A stretch of DNA of 64,000 nucleotides, from the NCBI RefSeq assembly GCF_015142735.1, contig NZ_JACSPN010000008.1, forward strand, positions 27,488 to 91,487, read 5' to 3'. Source of the stretch: Oerskovia douganii. Lineage in GTDB: Bacteria > Actinomycetota > Actinomycetes > Actinomycetales > Cellulomonadaceae. Below the pieces are notes generated by a model, which saw only the letters and a program-made list of their open reading frames with translations, was not told where the DNA came from and did no database searches. Of the stretch, positions 33,539 to 42,410 are shown one piece after another. The position numbers were made by a program, and so were the translations under genes. The stretch's first letter is position 1, and the number at the start of each line of letters is the position of its first letter.

Positions 33539-33584
33539 GTTGTCAGAAGAGCACCGGGGCATACCCCGGTGTGCTTCTGACAAC
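33539..33584. repeat. Near-perfect 21-bp palindrome
   Basis: Arms 33539-33559 and 33564-33584 match at 19 of 21 positions with a 4-nt loop, 11 nt beyond the stop of the hemerythrin-like gene. Likely terminator of that gene, or another dispersed palindrome. Confidence 0.75.
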
Positions 33585-33594
33585 CAAGCAGAGG

Positions 33595-34584
33595 TCAGCG
33601 CGTGAACGCCAGCGCCCAGGTCTCGGGCCCGCGCTCGAGGTAGTCGACCGTGAACGTGCCCGGCCACCGGGCGTCGACCTGCGCCAGGAGGGGCAGCGGG
33701 TCGTGCGGGGCGAGGAGCACCATGCCCGCGCCGGGCGCGACGCCGTCGAGAGCCCCGAAGATGGTCGCGTGCCGGATCGCGTGGGGGACCGCGCGGGCGT
33801 CGAGCACCGGGAGGTTGCCGGCGTCGTCGTGCCCGCCGCAGCCGCACGAGTGGCCTGCGGCCGCGGGGGCCGCGGCCTGGGCGGGAGTGCCGGCGGCCGA
33901 GCCCCCGGCCGTCGACGCCGCGTCCCCGGTCTCCGCCGCGGCAGCCGGGCCTGCGACGGCCGTGCCCGCCGCAGGAGGCGCCCCCTCCGGGGTGCCACCA
34001 CCGCAGCCGCCCCCCGCGCCGTCGCCGCAACCGCAGCCACCGGCGCCACCCGGCACGGCATCCGCGGAAGCCTCCCCGGTCACTCCGCCTTCCCCGTGCG
34101 AGTGCCCGCCGAGCAGCTCGTGCATCCCGTCGAGGACGCCGGCGAGCGAGACGTCGGAGGACAGTGCGAGCAGCGGCAGGATCTGCTCGTTCTCCTTGGT
34201 CATGTGGGTCTCGAAGAGCACCTGGAGCGCGCGGGCGTGGGCTGCTGCGCGGACGGGGGTGGCCGCCTCGTCGAGGGCGTCGACCAGCTCGCCGATCACC
34301 CCGTGCTCGGCGATCATGGCGTCGACCAGGAGCCGGGCGTGCTCGTCGCGGTGCGCGTGGGGGTACATCGCGGCTTCCTCGGCCTGCGCGTGGGGCAGGA
34401 GGTCGGAGCGGGTCCAGTCGACGAGCCGTCGGTGGGCGACGGCTGCCGGCGCACCCGACTCCACGGCCTGGACCAGAGCCTCGACCAGCAGCCCGAGGGT
34501 CCCGTTCATCTCGGTGTGGTGGGCGACGACGGCCTCGACGGCGCGTGAGTCTGCGGCCGACGCGGCCAGGACGATGCTGCTCAT
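33595..34584 (-). CDS. Hemerythrin-like / DUF2249 fusion protein
   Basis: 329 residues. An HHE-type hemerythrin four-helix bundle (~1-150; metal-ligand-like EAVVAHHTEMNG, LLPHAQAEEAAMYP, DAMIAEHGVIGE and FETHMTKENEQILP) is followed by a low-complexity Gly/Ala/Cys linker. The linker carries GGCGCGDGAGGGCGGG and GHSCGCGGH. A C-terminal DUF2249 domain (~245-329, LDARAVPHAIRHATIFGALD) closes the protein. Hemerythrin domains bind a di-iron centre that reacts with O2 or NO. Divergent from a nitrite/NO module, so NO sensing or scavenging is plausible (inference). The ATG has a GGAGG site at a rather long spacing. Confidence 0.82.
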   Translation of the reverse strand: MSSIVLAASAADSRAVEAVVAHHTEMNGTLGLLVEALVQAVESGAPAAVAHRRLVDWTRSDLLPHAQAEEAAMYPHAHRDEHARLLVDAMIAEHGVIGELVDALDEAATPVRAAAHARALQVLFETHMTKENEQILPLLALSSDVSLAGVLDGMHELLGGHSHGEGGVTGEASADAVPGGAGGCGCGDGAGGGCGGGTPEGAPPAAGTAVAGPAAAAETGDAASTAGGSAAGTPAQAAAPAAAGHSCGCGGHDDAGNLPVLDARAVPHAIRHATIFGALDGVAPGAGMVLLAPHDPLPLLAQVDARWPGTFTVDYLERGPETWALAFTR

Positions 34585-34637
34585 GACGTGAGACCTCCGA
34601 GGACGGGCGAGTGGTTCTCCAACGCGCCAAACATTAG

Positions 34638-34643
34638 TACACT
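34638..34643 (+). promoter_or_regulatory. -10 element of a candidate leaderless promoter
   Basis: TACACT ends 7 nt before the GTG of the divergent regulator, giving a transcript that would begin at the start codon. A TTCC-GT-GGAA inverted repeat (34647-34656) overlaps that start codon and could bind the regulator. The 66-bp gap is AT-rich and carries promoters for both genes. Confidence 0.4.
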
Positions 34644-34650
34644 TTATTCC

Positions 34651-35646
34651 GTGGAAAATACGCAGGCTGTCGGACGGGCAGAGCGCGCAGCGCCCCCGCG
34701 CCCCGGGTTCGGCCCGCCCCTCGTGCGGCGCGCGGTCCGCCCGGCCCGGCTCTCGAAGGCCCGGCTCGCCGTCCTGGACGTCCTCGCGTCCCAGCCCGAG
34801 CCCTGCTCGGTCAGCTCGGTCGCGACCGCGCTCGACCAGCACACCAACACCGTGCGCGAGCACCTCGAGGGACTGGTCGAGACCGGGCTCGCGACCAGCG
34901 AGAGCGCCCCGGCACACGGCCGGGGCCGCCCGGCCCGGCTCTACGCCGCGGTCACCGAGTCGCCGACGACCGCGGGAGCCGCCGAGTACGCGGGCCTGGC
35001 CTCGGCGCTCGCGGCCCAGATCGCCCGGTCGAGCGCCGACCCCGTGGGCGACGCGCTCGCCGCAGGTCGCGCCTGGGGCGCGGAGCTCGTCGGAGACGTC
35101 GAGATCCTCTCGGGTCCGGGCACGGTTCCCGACGGCGTCGCGCACCCGGCGAACGTCGGCGGCACCAGGAGCGACGAGGGCGCGCCGGGCGCGCGCCGTG
35201 GGCCCAGCGGGGGACCCGACGTCGTCGGGCACCCGGGCAGCGCGGGTGACGGTTCGAGGGTGCAGGAGAAGAAGACACCCGGCAGGGGCGATGACAACGT
35301 CGCGAGCGCCGCGCGCCACGAGGTCGTCGACCTGCTCGACCGCCTGGGGTTCGCACCCCAGGCCGACGACGACGCGGCCTCGGTCGCGCTGACCCGGTGC
35401 CCTCTGCTCGAGGCCGCGTACCGCAACCCCGAGGTCGTGTGCGCGGTGCACCTCGGCCTGGCCCAGGGGGCCCTCGAACGTCTCGGCGCGCCGCGAGAGG
35501 GCACGTCGCTGCTGCCCTTCGCCGAGCCGGGCGCGTGCCGCCTGCACCTGCGCCCCGCGGACGGACCCCCGGAAGGAGCCCCGGACTGGCCCACGCCGGA
35601 GGCCGAGGCCACCAGCACACCCGGCCCGTCCGACGGCCACCGCTGA
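34651..35646 (+). CDS. Winged-helix regulator with Cys cluster (candidate NO/Fe-S sensor)
   Basis: 331 residues. A winged HTH (~25-95: VLDVLASQPEPCSVSSVATALDQ, then TVREHLEGLVETGLATSE, given in two blocks) resembles ArsR/MarR and SufR-type regulators. The C-terminal half (~220-290) has TRCPLLEAAYRNPEVVCAV and GACRLHL, three Cys spaced as in Fe-S-binding regulators of the SufR kind. GTG start; the long frame from 34588 adds ~21 residues that cross the promoter. It is the first gene of the nitrite-reductase operon and probably its regulator, sensing NO or redox (inference). Confidence 0.72.
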   Translation: MENTQAVGRAERAAPPRPGFGPPLVRRAVRPARLSKARLAVLDVLASQPEPCSVSSVATALDQHTNTVREHLEGLVETGLATSESAPAHGRGRPARLYAAVTESPTTAGAAEYAGLASALAAQIARSSADPVGDALAAGRAWGAELVGDVEILSGPGTVPDGVAHPANVGGTRSDEGAPGARRGPSGGPDVVGHPGSAGDGSRVQEKKTPGRGDDNVASAARHEVVDLLDRLGFAPQADDDAASVALTRCPLLEAAYRNPEVVCAVHLGLAQGALERLGAPREGTSLLPFAEPGACRLHLRPADGPPEGAPDWPTPEAEATSTPGPSDGHR

Positions 35647-36773
35647 TGCGACGCGTCATCTTCGTGCTGCCCGCGGGCCTCGCGCTCCTCGCCGGGCTCG
35701 ACGCGGCGCTCCTGCTGCTCGGCCTGCCGGCCCCGCTCACGACCGAGCGCCTGCCCCAGATCCACGGCGTGCTGCTCGTCCTGGGATTCGTCGGCACCGT
35801 GATCGCGCTTGAACGTGCCGTCGCGCTGCGCACCCGGTGGGGCTTCGCCGCCCCGGCGCTGCTGGGCGCGGGCGCGCTGGCCCTGCTCAGCCCGGCCCCG
35901 CTCGTGGTGGGCCAGGTGCTCCTCGTCGCGGGCTGCGGCGCGCTGTGCCTGGTCTACGTCCCGCTGTGGCGGCGCCAGCGCGACGACGCGGTCCTGGTCC
36001 AGCTCATCGGCGCCCTGCTCGCGACGGGCGGCGCGCTCCTGTGGCTCGGCGGCGTGGGCGTCGCCGACGTGCTGCCGTGGCTCGCGTGCTTCGTGGTGGC
36101 CACGATCGCGGGCGAGCGGCTCGAGCTGGCCCGGATCGCGTTCCTCGGTCGCGGCGCGGCGCTGATCCTCTGGGTCTGCTGGGCGCTCGCGGTCGGGTGC
36201 GTGGCCACCCTGCTGTGGCCCGCGGTCGGCTACGCCCTGCTGGGAGCGGCCGTCCTGGTGCTGTGCGGCTGGCTCGCGGTGCACGACGTCGCCCGGCGCA
36301 CCATCCGGTCGACCGGCCTGGCGCGGTACATGGCGGCGTGCCTGCTCGCGGCGTACGTCTGGCTCGCGGTCGCGGGGACGATCTGGCTCCTCGCGGGTCG
36401 GCAGGTCACGGGGCCCGGGTACGACGCCGTGATCCACGCGATCTTCCTCGGTTTCACGATCTCGATGATCATGGCCCACGCGCCCGTGATCCTGCCCGCG
36501 GTGCTGCGCGTGCGGCTGCCGTACACGCCACTGATGTACGGCCCGGCGGTCCTCCTGCACCTGGGTCTGCTGGTCCGCCTGGGTCTGGGCGACGCCCGGG
36601 ACCTGCCCGTGGCCCACCAGGTCGGCGGCATCCTCAACGTCGCCGCGCTGCTCGCGTTCGTGGTGCTCATGCTCGGGGTCGGGATCCGCGCGCGCCTCGC
36701 GCCGGCGCCCGGGGCGCGGCCGCGCGACGCCGTCGGGCCTTCGCCTTCCCTGCTCGAGGAGACCGCTCCGTGA
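35646..36773 (+). CDS. NnrS-like polytopic membrane protein
   Basis: 375 residues, about 11-12 hydrophobic helices almost end to end, with loop residues typical of NnrS/heme-copper-like membrane proteins (PQIHGVLLVLGFVGTVIALERAVAL near the N-terminus shown in part; HAIFLGFTISMIMAHAPVILP). Its ATG overlaps the regulator's stop (TGATG), and its own stop overlaps the next GTG. NnrS proteins protect against or respond to NO during nitrite reduction. Family assignment is by topology and context. Confidence 0.72.
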   Translation: MRRVIFVLPAGLALLAGLDAALLLLGLPAPLTTERLPQIHGVLLVLGFVGTVIALERAVALRTRWGFAAPALLGAGALALLSPAPLVVGQVLLVAGCGALCLVYVPLWRRQRDDAVLVQLIGALLATGGALLWLGGVGVADVLPWLACFVVATIAGERLELARIAFLGRGAALILWVCWALAVGCVATLLWPAVGYALLGAAVLVLCGWLAVHDVARRTIRSTGLARYMAACLLAAYVWLAVAGTIWLLAGRQVTGPGYDAVIHAIFLGFTISMIMAHAPVILPAVLRVRLPYTPLMYGPAVLLHLGLLVRLGLGDARDLPVAHQVGGILNVAALLAFVVLMLGVGIRARLAPAPGARPRDAVGPSPSLLEETAP

Positions 36774-39583
36774 AGCTCGACCTGTCCGCCCAGCCCGCTC
36801 CGCTCAAGCCCCTGACCGACCGCTCCGCCTGGCACCTGCGCGCCAACGCCCCCGTGGTCGGCTGGCTCGTGGCGACCGTGGTCGTCGCGGTCGGCCACCG
36901 GTGGATCCCCGCGTCGCCCTGGCTGCTCGTGCACCTGCTCCTGCTCGGCGCGGTGACCAACGCGATCTGCGTGTGGAGCCAGCACTTCACCGACGCGCTG
37001 CTCAGCCGACGGGTCACGCCCGCCTCGCGGCGCTGGCAGGTCGCGCGCCTGGTGCTGCTCAACGTCGCGGTCGCCGCGACGGTCGCGGGGATGGTCACCG
37101 CGACGTGGGTCGTGACGCTCGTCGGGGCCGTGGGGGTGGGCGTCGCGGTCGCGGCCCACGGCACCGCCCTGTGGCTCCAGTCGCGCCGTGCGCTCACCGC
37201 CCGCTTCGCGATCTGCGTCGGGTTCTACGTCGCGGCGGCCTGGCTCCTGCCGTTCGGTGCGGGGCTCGGTGCGACGCTCGCCCGCGGCCTCGACGAGGGG
37301 TGGCACACGCGCGTCGTGCTCGCGCACGCGGGCTTCAACCTGCTGGGCTTCGTGGGCCTCACGGTCATGGGCACGCTCGTGACGCTGTGGCCGACCATGC
37401 TGCGGACCAAGATGGCCGACGACGCGCCCCGCGCCGCGCGCACGACCCTCGTCCTCATGCTGGTCGGCCTGGCGGGCGGGGTCGCCGCGGTCCTGGCGTC
37501 CGCGCCGCCCGTCGCGGCCGTGGGCCTCGCGACGTACCTCGCGGGCGTCCTGGTCTCGGTGCGGCCGCTGGTCACCGCGGCCCGACGGCGTCCGCCCGCG
37601 ACCTTCGCGACGTGGTCGGCGGCGTGCGCGCTGGTCTGGCTCGTGGGGTCGCTCGCGACGCTGGTCGGGGTCCTGGCGCTGAGCGGGACGTGGGCCGAGG
37701 CGGCTGCCCGCGTCGGGATCGTGACCGTGCCGCTCGTCGCCGGCTTCGCGGCCCAGATCCTGCTCGGCGCGCTCACCTACCTCGTGCCCGTGGTGCTGGG
37801 CGGGGGCCCCGCGGCCGTGCGCTCGACCGCGGCCGTGCTCGAGCGCGGGGCCGTGCTGCGGGTCGTGCTGTTCGACGGGGCCCTCGTGCTGTTCGTCCTG
37901 CCCGCGCCGAGCCTGGTCCACGTGCTCGCCTCGCTCGTCGCGCTGGCCGCCCTCGTCGCGTTCCTGCCCCTGCTCGTCGGGGCCCTGCGCGCCCGTCGTC
38001 GCGCGCGCCGCACGCCTTCCGTCCCGCCCGCGCCCGACGACGTCGCCGCGGCCCACGCGCTCGGCCGCGAGACGCGCGAGAGGTCCGGCGGGCGCCAGGC
38101 GCCGCCCGTCGAGGCCGTGACGGGGCCGCGCCGCAAGGGGCTGGCCGTGGCCGCGCTGAGCGTGCTGCTGCTCGTCGCGGCCGGGGGAGTGGCCCTCGAC
38201 CCGGCCGCGCTCGGCACCGGGGCGACGTCCGCCGCCGGCGCGTCCGGGACCGTGGCTGCCACGGGCCGCACCACGACCGTCGAGGTCGAGGCCGCGGACA
38301 TGCGCTTCGTGCCGAGCGAGATCGAGGTCCCCGCCGGGGACCGGCTCGTCCTGGTCGTGACCAACACCGACACCACGGTCCACGACCTCGCGCTCGACAC
38401 CGGGCAGACGAGCGGGCGGATCGCGCCCGGGAAGACCGAGACGTTCGAGGTCGGGGTCGTGGGGCGGTCGATCGACGGCTGGTGCACGGTCGTGGGCCAC
38501 CGGCAGATGGGCATGGTGCTCTCGATCGAGCCGACGGGCGGGTCGGCGGACGCGACGAGCCTGGCCGACGAGGAGACAGAGACTGCCACGGGCTCAGGCT
38601 CGGCCGGGCACGACGGCATGGCGGGCATGGACCACGGTGCGGGCGGCTCGGACGACGGGTCCGGCGCCGCGAGCGCCGCGACCGACCTGGACTTCATGGC
38701 GACGCCGGGCGACGACTTCACGGCGCACCCGGCAGAGCTCGCGCCCGCGAGCGCCGAGACCGTGCACCGCGTGCGGCTGCCCGTCTCCGAGCTCGTGACC
38801 GAGGTCGCGCCCGGGGTCACGCAGAAGCTCTGGACCTTCGGCGGCAGCGCGCCGGGGCCGACGCTGCGCGGGAAGGTCGGGGACCGCTTCGAGATCACCC
38901 TCGTCAACGACGGCACGATCGGGCACTCGATCGACTTCCACGCGGGGGCGCTCGCCCCTGACGGTCCCATGCGCACCATCGCACCGGGGGAGGAGCTGAC
39001 GTACACGTTCACGGCGACGATGTCCGGGGTGTGGATGTACCACTGCTCGACCATGCCCATGTCCGCGCACATCGCGAACGGCATGTTCGGGGCGGTCGTG
39101 ATCGACCCGCCGGGCCTCGCGCCGGTCGACCGCGAGTACCTGCTGGTCCAGTCGGAGTACTACCTCGGTCCGCAGGGCGGCGAGGTCGACGTGGACCGGC
39201 TCGCGACGGGCGACCCCGACGTCGTGGCCTTCAACGGCTACGCCAACCAGTACGACGCGGAGCCCCTGCCGGCCCGGGTGGGCGAGCGCGTGCGCGTGTG
39301 GGTCCTCGCGGCGGGGCCCAACCGGGGGACGTCGTTCCACGTGGTCGGTGGCCAGTTCGACACGGTCTTCAGCGAGGGCGCCTACCGGCTGCGTCCCGGC
39401 AACGCCGAGGCGGGCGGCTCGCAGGTGCTGGGGCTCGCGGTCGCGCAGGGCGGGTTCGTCGAGATGACCTTCCCCGAGGCCGGCCGGTACCCGTTCGTGA
39501 GCCACGCGATGATCGACGCCGAGCGCGGCGCGCACGGGACCTTCGCGGTCACGGAGGCCGACGCGTCGGGCGAGGACGGGTAG
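36770..39583 (+). CDS. nirK: Membrane-anchored copper nitrite reductase fusion
   Basis: 937 residues. (1) ~1-420: about 10 transmembrane helices, NnrS-like. (2) ~480-570: a plastocyanin-like cupredoxin (FVPSEIEVPAGDRLVLVV, and WCTVVGHRQMGM with Cys, His and Met for a copper site). (3) ~640-937: the two-cupredoxin NirK core. There GHSIDFHAG provides type-2 His and Asp, VWMYHCSTMPMSAHIANGM provides type-1 Cys/His/Met and a type-2 His, and FVSHAMIDAERGAHG provides the interdomain His. All NirK ligands are present, so nitrite to NO reduction at the outer face is predicted. A Met/His-rich linker (HDGMAGMDHGAGG) may bind copper. GTG behind GAGGAG, GTGA overlap with the preceding gene. Confidence 0.9.
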   Translation: MKLDLSAQPAPLKPLTDRSAWHLRANAPVVGWLVATVVVAVGHRWIPASPWLLVHLLLLGAVTNAICVWSQHFTDALLSRRVTPASRRWQVARLVLLNVAVAATVAGMVTATWVVTLVGAVGVGVAVAAHGTALWLQSRRALTARFAICVGFYVAAAWLLPFGAGLGATLARGLDEGWHTRVVLAHAGFNLLGFVGLTVMGTLVTLWPTMLRTKMADDAPRAARTTLVLMLVGLAGGVAAVLASAPPVAAVGLATYLAGVLVSVRPLVTAARRRPPATFATWSAACALVWLVGSLATLVGVLALSGTWAEAAARVGIVTVPLVAGFAAQILLGALTYLVPVVLGGGPAAVRSTAAVLERGAVLRVVLFDGALVLFVLPAPSLVHVLASLVALAALVAFLPLLVGALRARRRARRTPSVPPAPDDVAAAHALGRETRERSGGRQAPPVEAVTGPRRKGLAVAALSVLLLVAAGGVALDPAALGTGATSAAGASGTVAATGRTTTVEVEAADMRFVPSEIEVPAGDRLVLVVTNTDTTVHDLALDTGQTSGRIAPGKTETFEVGVVGRSIDGWCTVVGHRQMGMVLSIEPTGGSADATSLADEETETATGSGSAGHDGMAGMDHGAGGSDDGSGAASAATDLDFMATPGDDFTAHPAELAPASAETVHRVRLPVSELVTEVAPGVTQKLWTFGGSAPGPTLRGKVGDRFEITLVNDGTIGHSIDFHAGALAPDGPMRTIAPGEELTYTFTATMSGVWMYHCSTMPMSAHIANGMFGAVVIDPPGLAPVDREYLLVQSEYYLGPQGGEVDVDRLATGDPDVVAFNGYANQYDAEPLPARVGERVRVWVLAAGPNRGTSFHVVGGQFDTVFSEGAYRLRPGNAEAGGSQVLGLAVAQGGFVEMTFPEAGRYPFVSHAMIDAERGAHGTFAVTEADASGEDG

Positions 39584-39768
39584 CCGACGTGCCCGCCCGG
39601 CGCCGGCAGCAGACGTACAGTGTCCTGGGCCGCCATCGATCGCGCCGCACCACCCGTCCCGACCACCTGCCGGAGGAGTCCGTTGCGCACCTGCCCGCCA
39701 GGCACCCCCGTCGTCCTGCCGCCCGTGCCGGTGGCCGTCGCACCGTCGCTCCGCGCCGGGGGCCCCGC

Positions 39769-40314
39769 ATGAGCGACGTCCGCCTGGGTCGCTGCGAGCA
39801 GTGCGGCGGCGACGTGCAGTGGTTGCCGTGCTACGACGGGCGCCGTCGGGCGTTCGCGCTCGACGAGGTCCGCAGCGTGCACGCGGGCGACGAGGTGCGC
39901 TGGTTCCTGACGTCGAACCGGGGAGCCGTGCCGGGGACCCAGCTCGCGTACAGGCCGACCATGCCGTTCCGGGTCCGGCACGTGTGCCAGCGGCAGCCCC
40001 AGGGGTACGGGGCGGGGGGTGAGGACGGCATCGACAAGGCCAAGGCGCTGCGCTCGGCGCCGCAGGTGCGGGAGTTCCAGGTCCGCCCGCCGTACCGGTT
40101 CGGGTACCGGTGGGAGTCGGAGTGGGGGCACATCGTGCACCCTGACCGCGGGCTGTGCGGCGCCAAGGTCATCGGGGAGATGACGCCGCGCGAGGCCGCG
40201 CGCCTGCCGACCATGCCCATGTGCAAGGAGTGCGTCGTGCGGTACCGTCGCCGCCACCCGCAGGACCCGGTGTTCCGGCCCGTCGAGCCCGCCGGCCCGG
40301 CCGAGCCGACCTGA
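39769..40314 (+). CDS. Cys-rich zinc-finger-like protein, unknown
   Basis: 181 residues. Cys pairs at CEQCGGDVQWLPC (~9-21), plus HVCQRQ, GLCGAK and MCKECV. This suggests two or three zinc-binding clusters. The middle has Tyr/Arg-rich PPYRFGYRWESEWGHI. No membrane segment or catalytic motif. ATG start. It may read through into an operon with the nucleotidase, whose GTG follows 23 nt later behind AAGGAG. No family recognised. Confidence 0.65.
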   Translation: MSDVRLGRCEQCGGDVQWLPCYDGRRRAFALDEVRSVHAGDEVRWFLTSNRGAVPGTQLAYRPTMPFRVRHVCQRQPQGYGAGGEDGIDKAKALRSAPQVREFQVRPPYRFGYRWESEWGHIVHPDRGLCGAKVIGEMTPREAARLPTMPMCKECVVRYRRRHPQDPVFRPVEPAGPAEPT

Positions 40315-40337
40315 CCGCCGCTGAACCAAGGAGCCCC

Positions 40338-41435
40338 GTGCCGCCCTACGACCTCGACCACCGGCTCGTCGTCGGTGTCTCCTCGAGCGCCTTGTTCGAC
40401 CTGTCCGACTCGCAGCGCGTCTTCGACGAGCAGGGGATCGACGCGTACCGCGCCTACCAGGACGAGCACCTGGACCGGACGCTGCGCCCCGGCGTCGCGT
40501 TCGAGTTCGTCCAGCGTCTCCTGAGCCTCAACGACCTGTCGCCGAGCCCGCAGGACCCGCTCGTCGAGGTCTTCGTCCTGTCGAAGAACGACCCGACGAC
40601 GGGGCTGCGCGTCATGAGCTCGGTCGCGGCGCACGGGTTGCCGATCAGCCGGTCGATCTTCACGCAGGGGGTCGCGCCGTACGCGTACATCCCGGCGCTC
40701 AACATCTCGCTCTTCCTCTCGGGGGACGCCCGCGACGTCCGCACGGCGACCCTGCTGGGACACCCGGCCGGTCAGGTCCTGGGGAGCGCCGCCGTCGGGC
40801 AGGGCGCCTCGTCCGGCCCGACGGCGGAGCGCACCCCCGGAGCGTCCGTCACCCCGGGCGGGACGCCCGGGGCGCGCGACGACACGGCTGACACCGAGCT
40901 GCGCGTCGCCTTCGACTTCGACGGCGTGCTCGCCGACGACAGCGCCGAGCGCATCTTCCAGTCGGACGGGCTCGAGCAGTTCCACGAGTACGAGAGCGCA
41001 CGCAAGGTCACCCAGCACCATGCCGGGCCGATCCTGCCGTTCCTGCGGGCGCTGAGCACGATCCAGCGCCGTGAGGAGGAGCGTGCGGTCGAGGACCCCA
41101 CGTACCGCCCCCGCGTGCGCGTCTCGATCGTCACCGCGCGCAGCGCGCCCTCGCACGAGCGGGCCGTGAACACGCTGCGCTCGTGGGGCGTCACGGTCAA
41201 CGACGCGTTCTTCATGGGCGGTGCCGACAAGGGGCGCGTGCTGCGCGTCCTGCGCCCGCACATCTTCTTCGACGACCAGCGCGGGCACCTCGACCCGGTC
41301 GCGCGCGAGGTCGCGAGCGTCCTGGTGCCGTACGGCGTGACGAACGAGGAGGTGCCGGTGGCGGCCGTCCCCGTCGAGCCCGACCCCGACGGCGAGGCAC
41401 TCGTGCCTGTCGTCGTCGCGGGCCCGGTCGGCTGA
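40338..41435 (+). CDS. 5'-nucleotidase (cN-I / NT5C1-like)
   Basis: 365 residues of the HAD fold as in cytosolic 5'-nucleotidase I: VVGVSSSALFDLSDSQRVF at the start, DPTTGLRVM, the HAD motif VAFDFDGVLADDSAERIF (nucleophile Asp, ~200), SIVTARSAPSHERA (motif II Thr) and IFFDDQRGHL (motif IV Asp pair). Hydrolyses nucleoside 5'-monophosphates. An insertion of ~30 residues (~150-180, Gly/Ser/Pro/Thr-rich) occurs between the substrate lobe and the HAD core. It contains the 26-bp repeat shared with aceB, apparently a low-complexity linker acquired by repeat insertion. GTG start behind AAGGAG. Confidence 0.9.
   Translation: MPPYDLDHRLVVGVSSSALFDLSDSQRVFDEQGIDAYRAYQDEHLDRTLRPGVAFEFVQRLLSLNDLSPSPQDPLVEVFVLSKNDPTTGLRVMSSVAAHGLPISRSIFTQGVAPYAYIPALNISLFLSGDARDVRTATLLGHPAGQVLGSAAVGQGASSGPTAERTPGASVTPGGTPGARDDTADTELRVAFDFDGVLADDSAERIFQSDGLEQFHEYESARKVTQHHAGPILPFLRALSTIQRREEERAVEDPTYRPRVRVSIVTARSAPSHERAVNTLRSWGVTVNDAFFMGGADKGRVLRVLRPHIFFDDQRGHLDPVAREVASVLVPYGVTNEEVPVAAVPVEPDPDGEALVPVVVAGPVG
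40812..40837 (+). repeat. 26-bp repeat arm, family II, inside the 5'-nucleotidase
   Basis: 26 bases identical, in inverse orientation, to 47620-47645 in aceB; 23 of them also form one arm of the hairpin at 55027-55083. In both genes it encodes SGPTAERTP in frame. Confidence 0.85.
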
Positions 41436-41445
41436 GGCGCCCGCC

Positions 41446-42348
41446 GTGCCGTTCCTCGCGCCGCTGCCCTCGCCCGACCCCGGGACGCCGGAGCGCTGGG
41501 TCCCGGCGGCGACGGTCGACCTGCGTCAGCTGCCCGTGACGAGCCGCTGGAAGGTGTGGTTCGAGGTCCTGACCCCGTTCGGCCACAGCTCGCACCCGGC
41601 CGACGAGCAGTCGGCCGACGGGCCGGTCTGGTTCCGGGCGTCGGTCGAGCAGACCGTCCCGGTGGGACTCGTGACCGACCTCGCGTCGGTGCCCATGCCG
41701 TTGTGGGGCGTGATCGCGAGCTACGGCCGCCAGACGCTGCCCGCGATCCTGCACGACGCGGCGTCGCGGGCGCTCGCGGACCCCGACCGGCCGGCGAGCA
41801 GTCGACGGGCTGCGCGCCGCGACGCCGACCACCTCTTCCGCGGCACCCTGCGGGAGACCGGCACGGGTCCTGTCCGGCGGTGGCTCATGTGGGCCGCGGT
41901 CCGGATCTTCGGGAGCCTGCCGGTCGCGGTCGTGTTCCTGCTCGCGGTCGTCGCGGGCGTCGTCGCGCTCTGCCTGGCGGCGACCGGCGCGGGGACCGGG
42001 GGGACGGCCGGTGCCTGGCTCGTCGGAGCGCTGGTCGTGACCGCGGCCGCGCTGACCGTGCTGATCGCCCTGGCCGCCGGGGCGGGGATCGAGAGCCGCC
42101 CGGCAGCGGACGGGGCCGAGCGTGCCCGGTGGGTGCCGGCGGCGACCGGCAGCCTGCTCGGCGCGGTCGGGACCGGGCTCGTCGCGCTGCCTCTGCTGCT
42201 CCCGCTGATCGTGCTCACGTTCGTGACCGAGCTCGTCGTGGGCGCGGGGGAGGGGCGCCGCGTCGTGCGGGCGCAGGGTGTCCCGACGGGCGGGCTCACG
42301 GCGCAGGAGGCTCCGACCGTGCGCATCTCCTACGCGCAGCCCGGGTGA
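41446..42348 (+). CDS. DUF1353 domain protein with membrane tail
   Basis: 300 residues. DUF1353 (~10-145) has the TDLASVP motif and an Asp/His-containing AILHDAASRAL segment, family hallmarks of unknown role, often in phage-derived genes. Three hydrophobic segments follow (~150-175, 185-215, 240-270). GTG start 10 nt after the nucleotidase stop, so probably cotranscribed. The combination with transmembrane helices is unlike the short phage forms. Confidence 0.75.
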   Translation: MPFLAPLPSPDPGTPERWVPAATVDLRQLPVTSRWKVWFEVLTPFGHSSHPADEQSADGPVWFRASVEQTVPVGLVTDLASVPMPLWGVIASYGRQTLPAILHDAASRALADPDRPASSRRAARRDADHLFRGTLRETGTGPVRRWLMWAAVRIFGSLPVAVVFLLAVVAGVVALCLAATGAGTGGTAGAWLVGALVVTAAALTVLIALAAGAGIESRPAADGAERARWVPAATGSLLGAVGTGLVALPLLLPLIVLTFVTELVVGAGEGRRVVRAQGVPTGGLTAQEAPTVRISYAQPG

Positions 42349-42410
42349 AGTCAGCCGCGCAGGCGGTCCGGGGTAGGGACGGCACACCCGTCCGACCGTA
42401 GGCTTCGGGC

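Larger units (their letters stand above)
33200..33594. other. Non-coding gap with two palindromes
   Basis: About 400 bases without a credible gene. It holds the junction of the helicase remnant (~33190-33205), palindromic family I copy 2 (33370-33428) and a second near-perfect palindrome (33539-33584). Short open frames here (for example 33173-33406 plus) have no ribosome site or homology and are treated as chance. Confidence 0.7.

Noticed and set aside
33440-34630. 396-residue minus-strand frame overlapping the hemerythrin-like gene
   Set aside because: Arg-rich shadow; the other frame has the hemerythrin and DUF2249 motifs.
34588-34650. Earlier ATG start for the Cys-cluster regulator
   Set aside because: It would translate the AT-rich promoter region; TACACT places the transcript start at the GTG of 34651.
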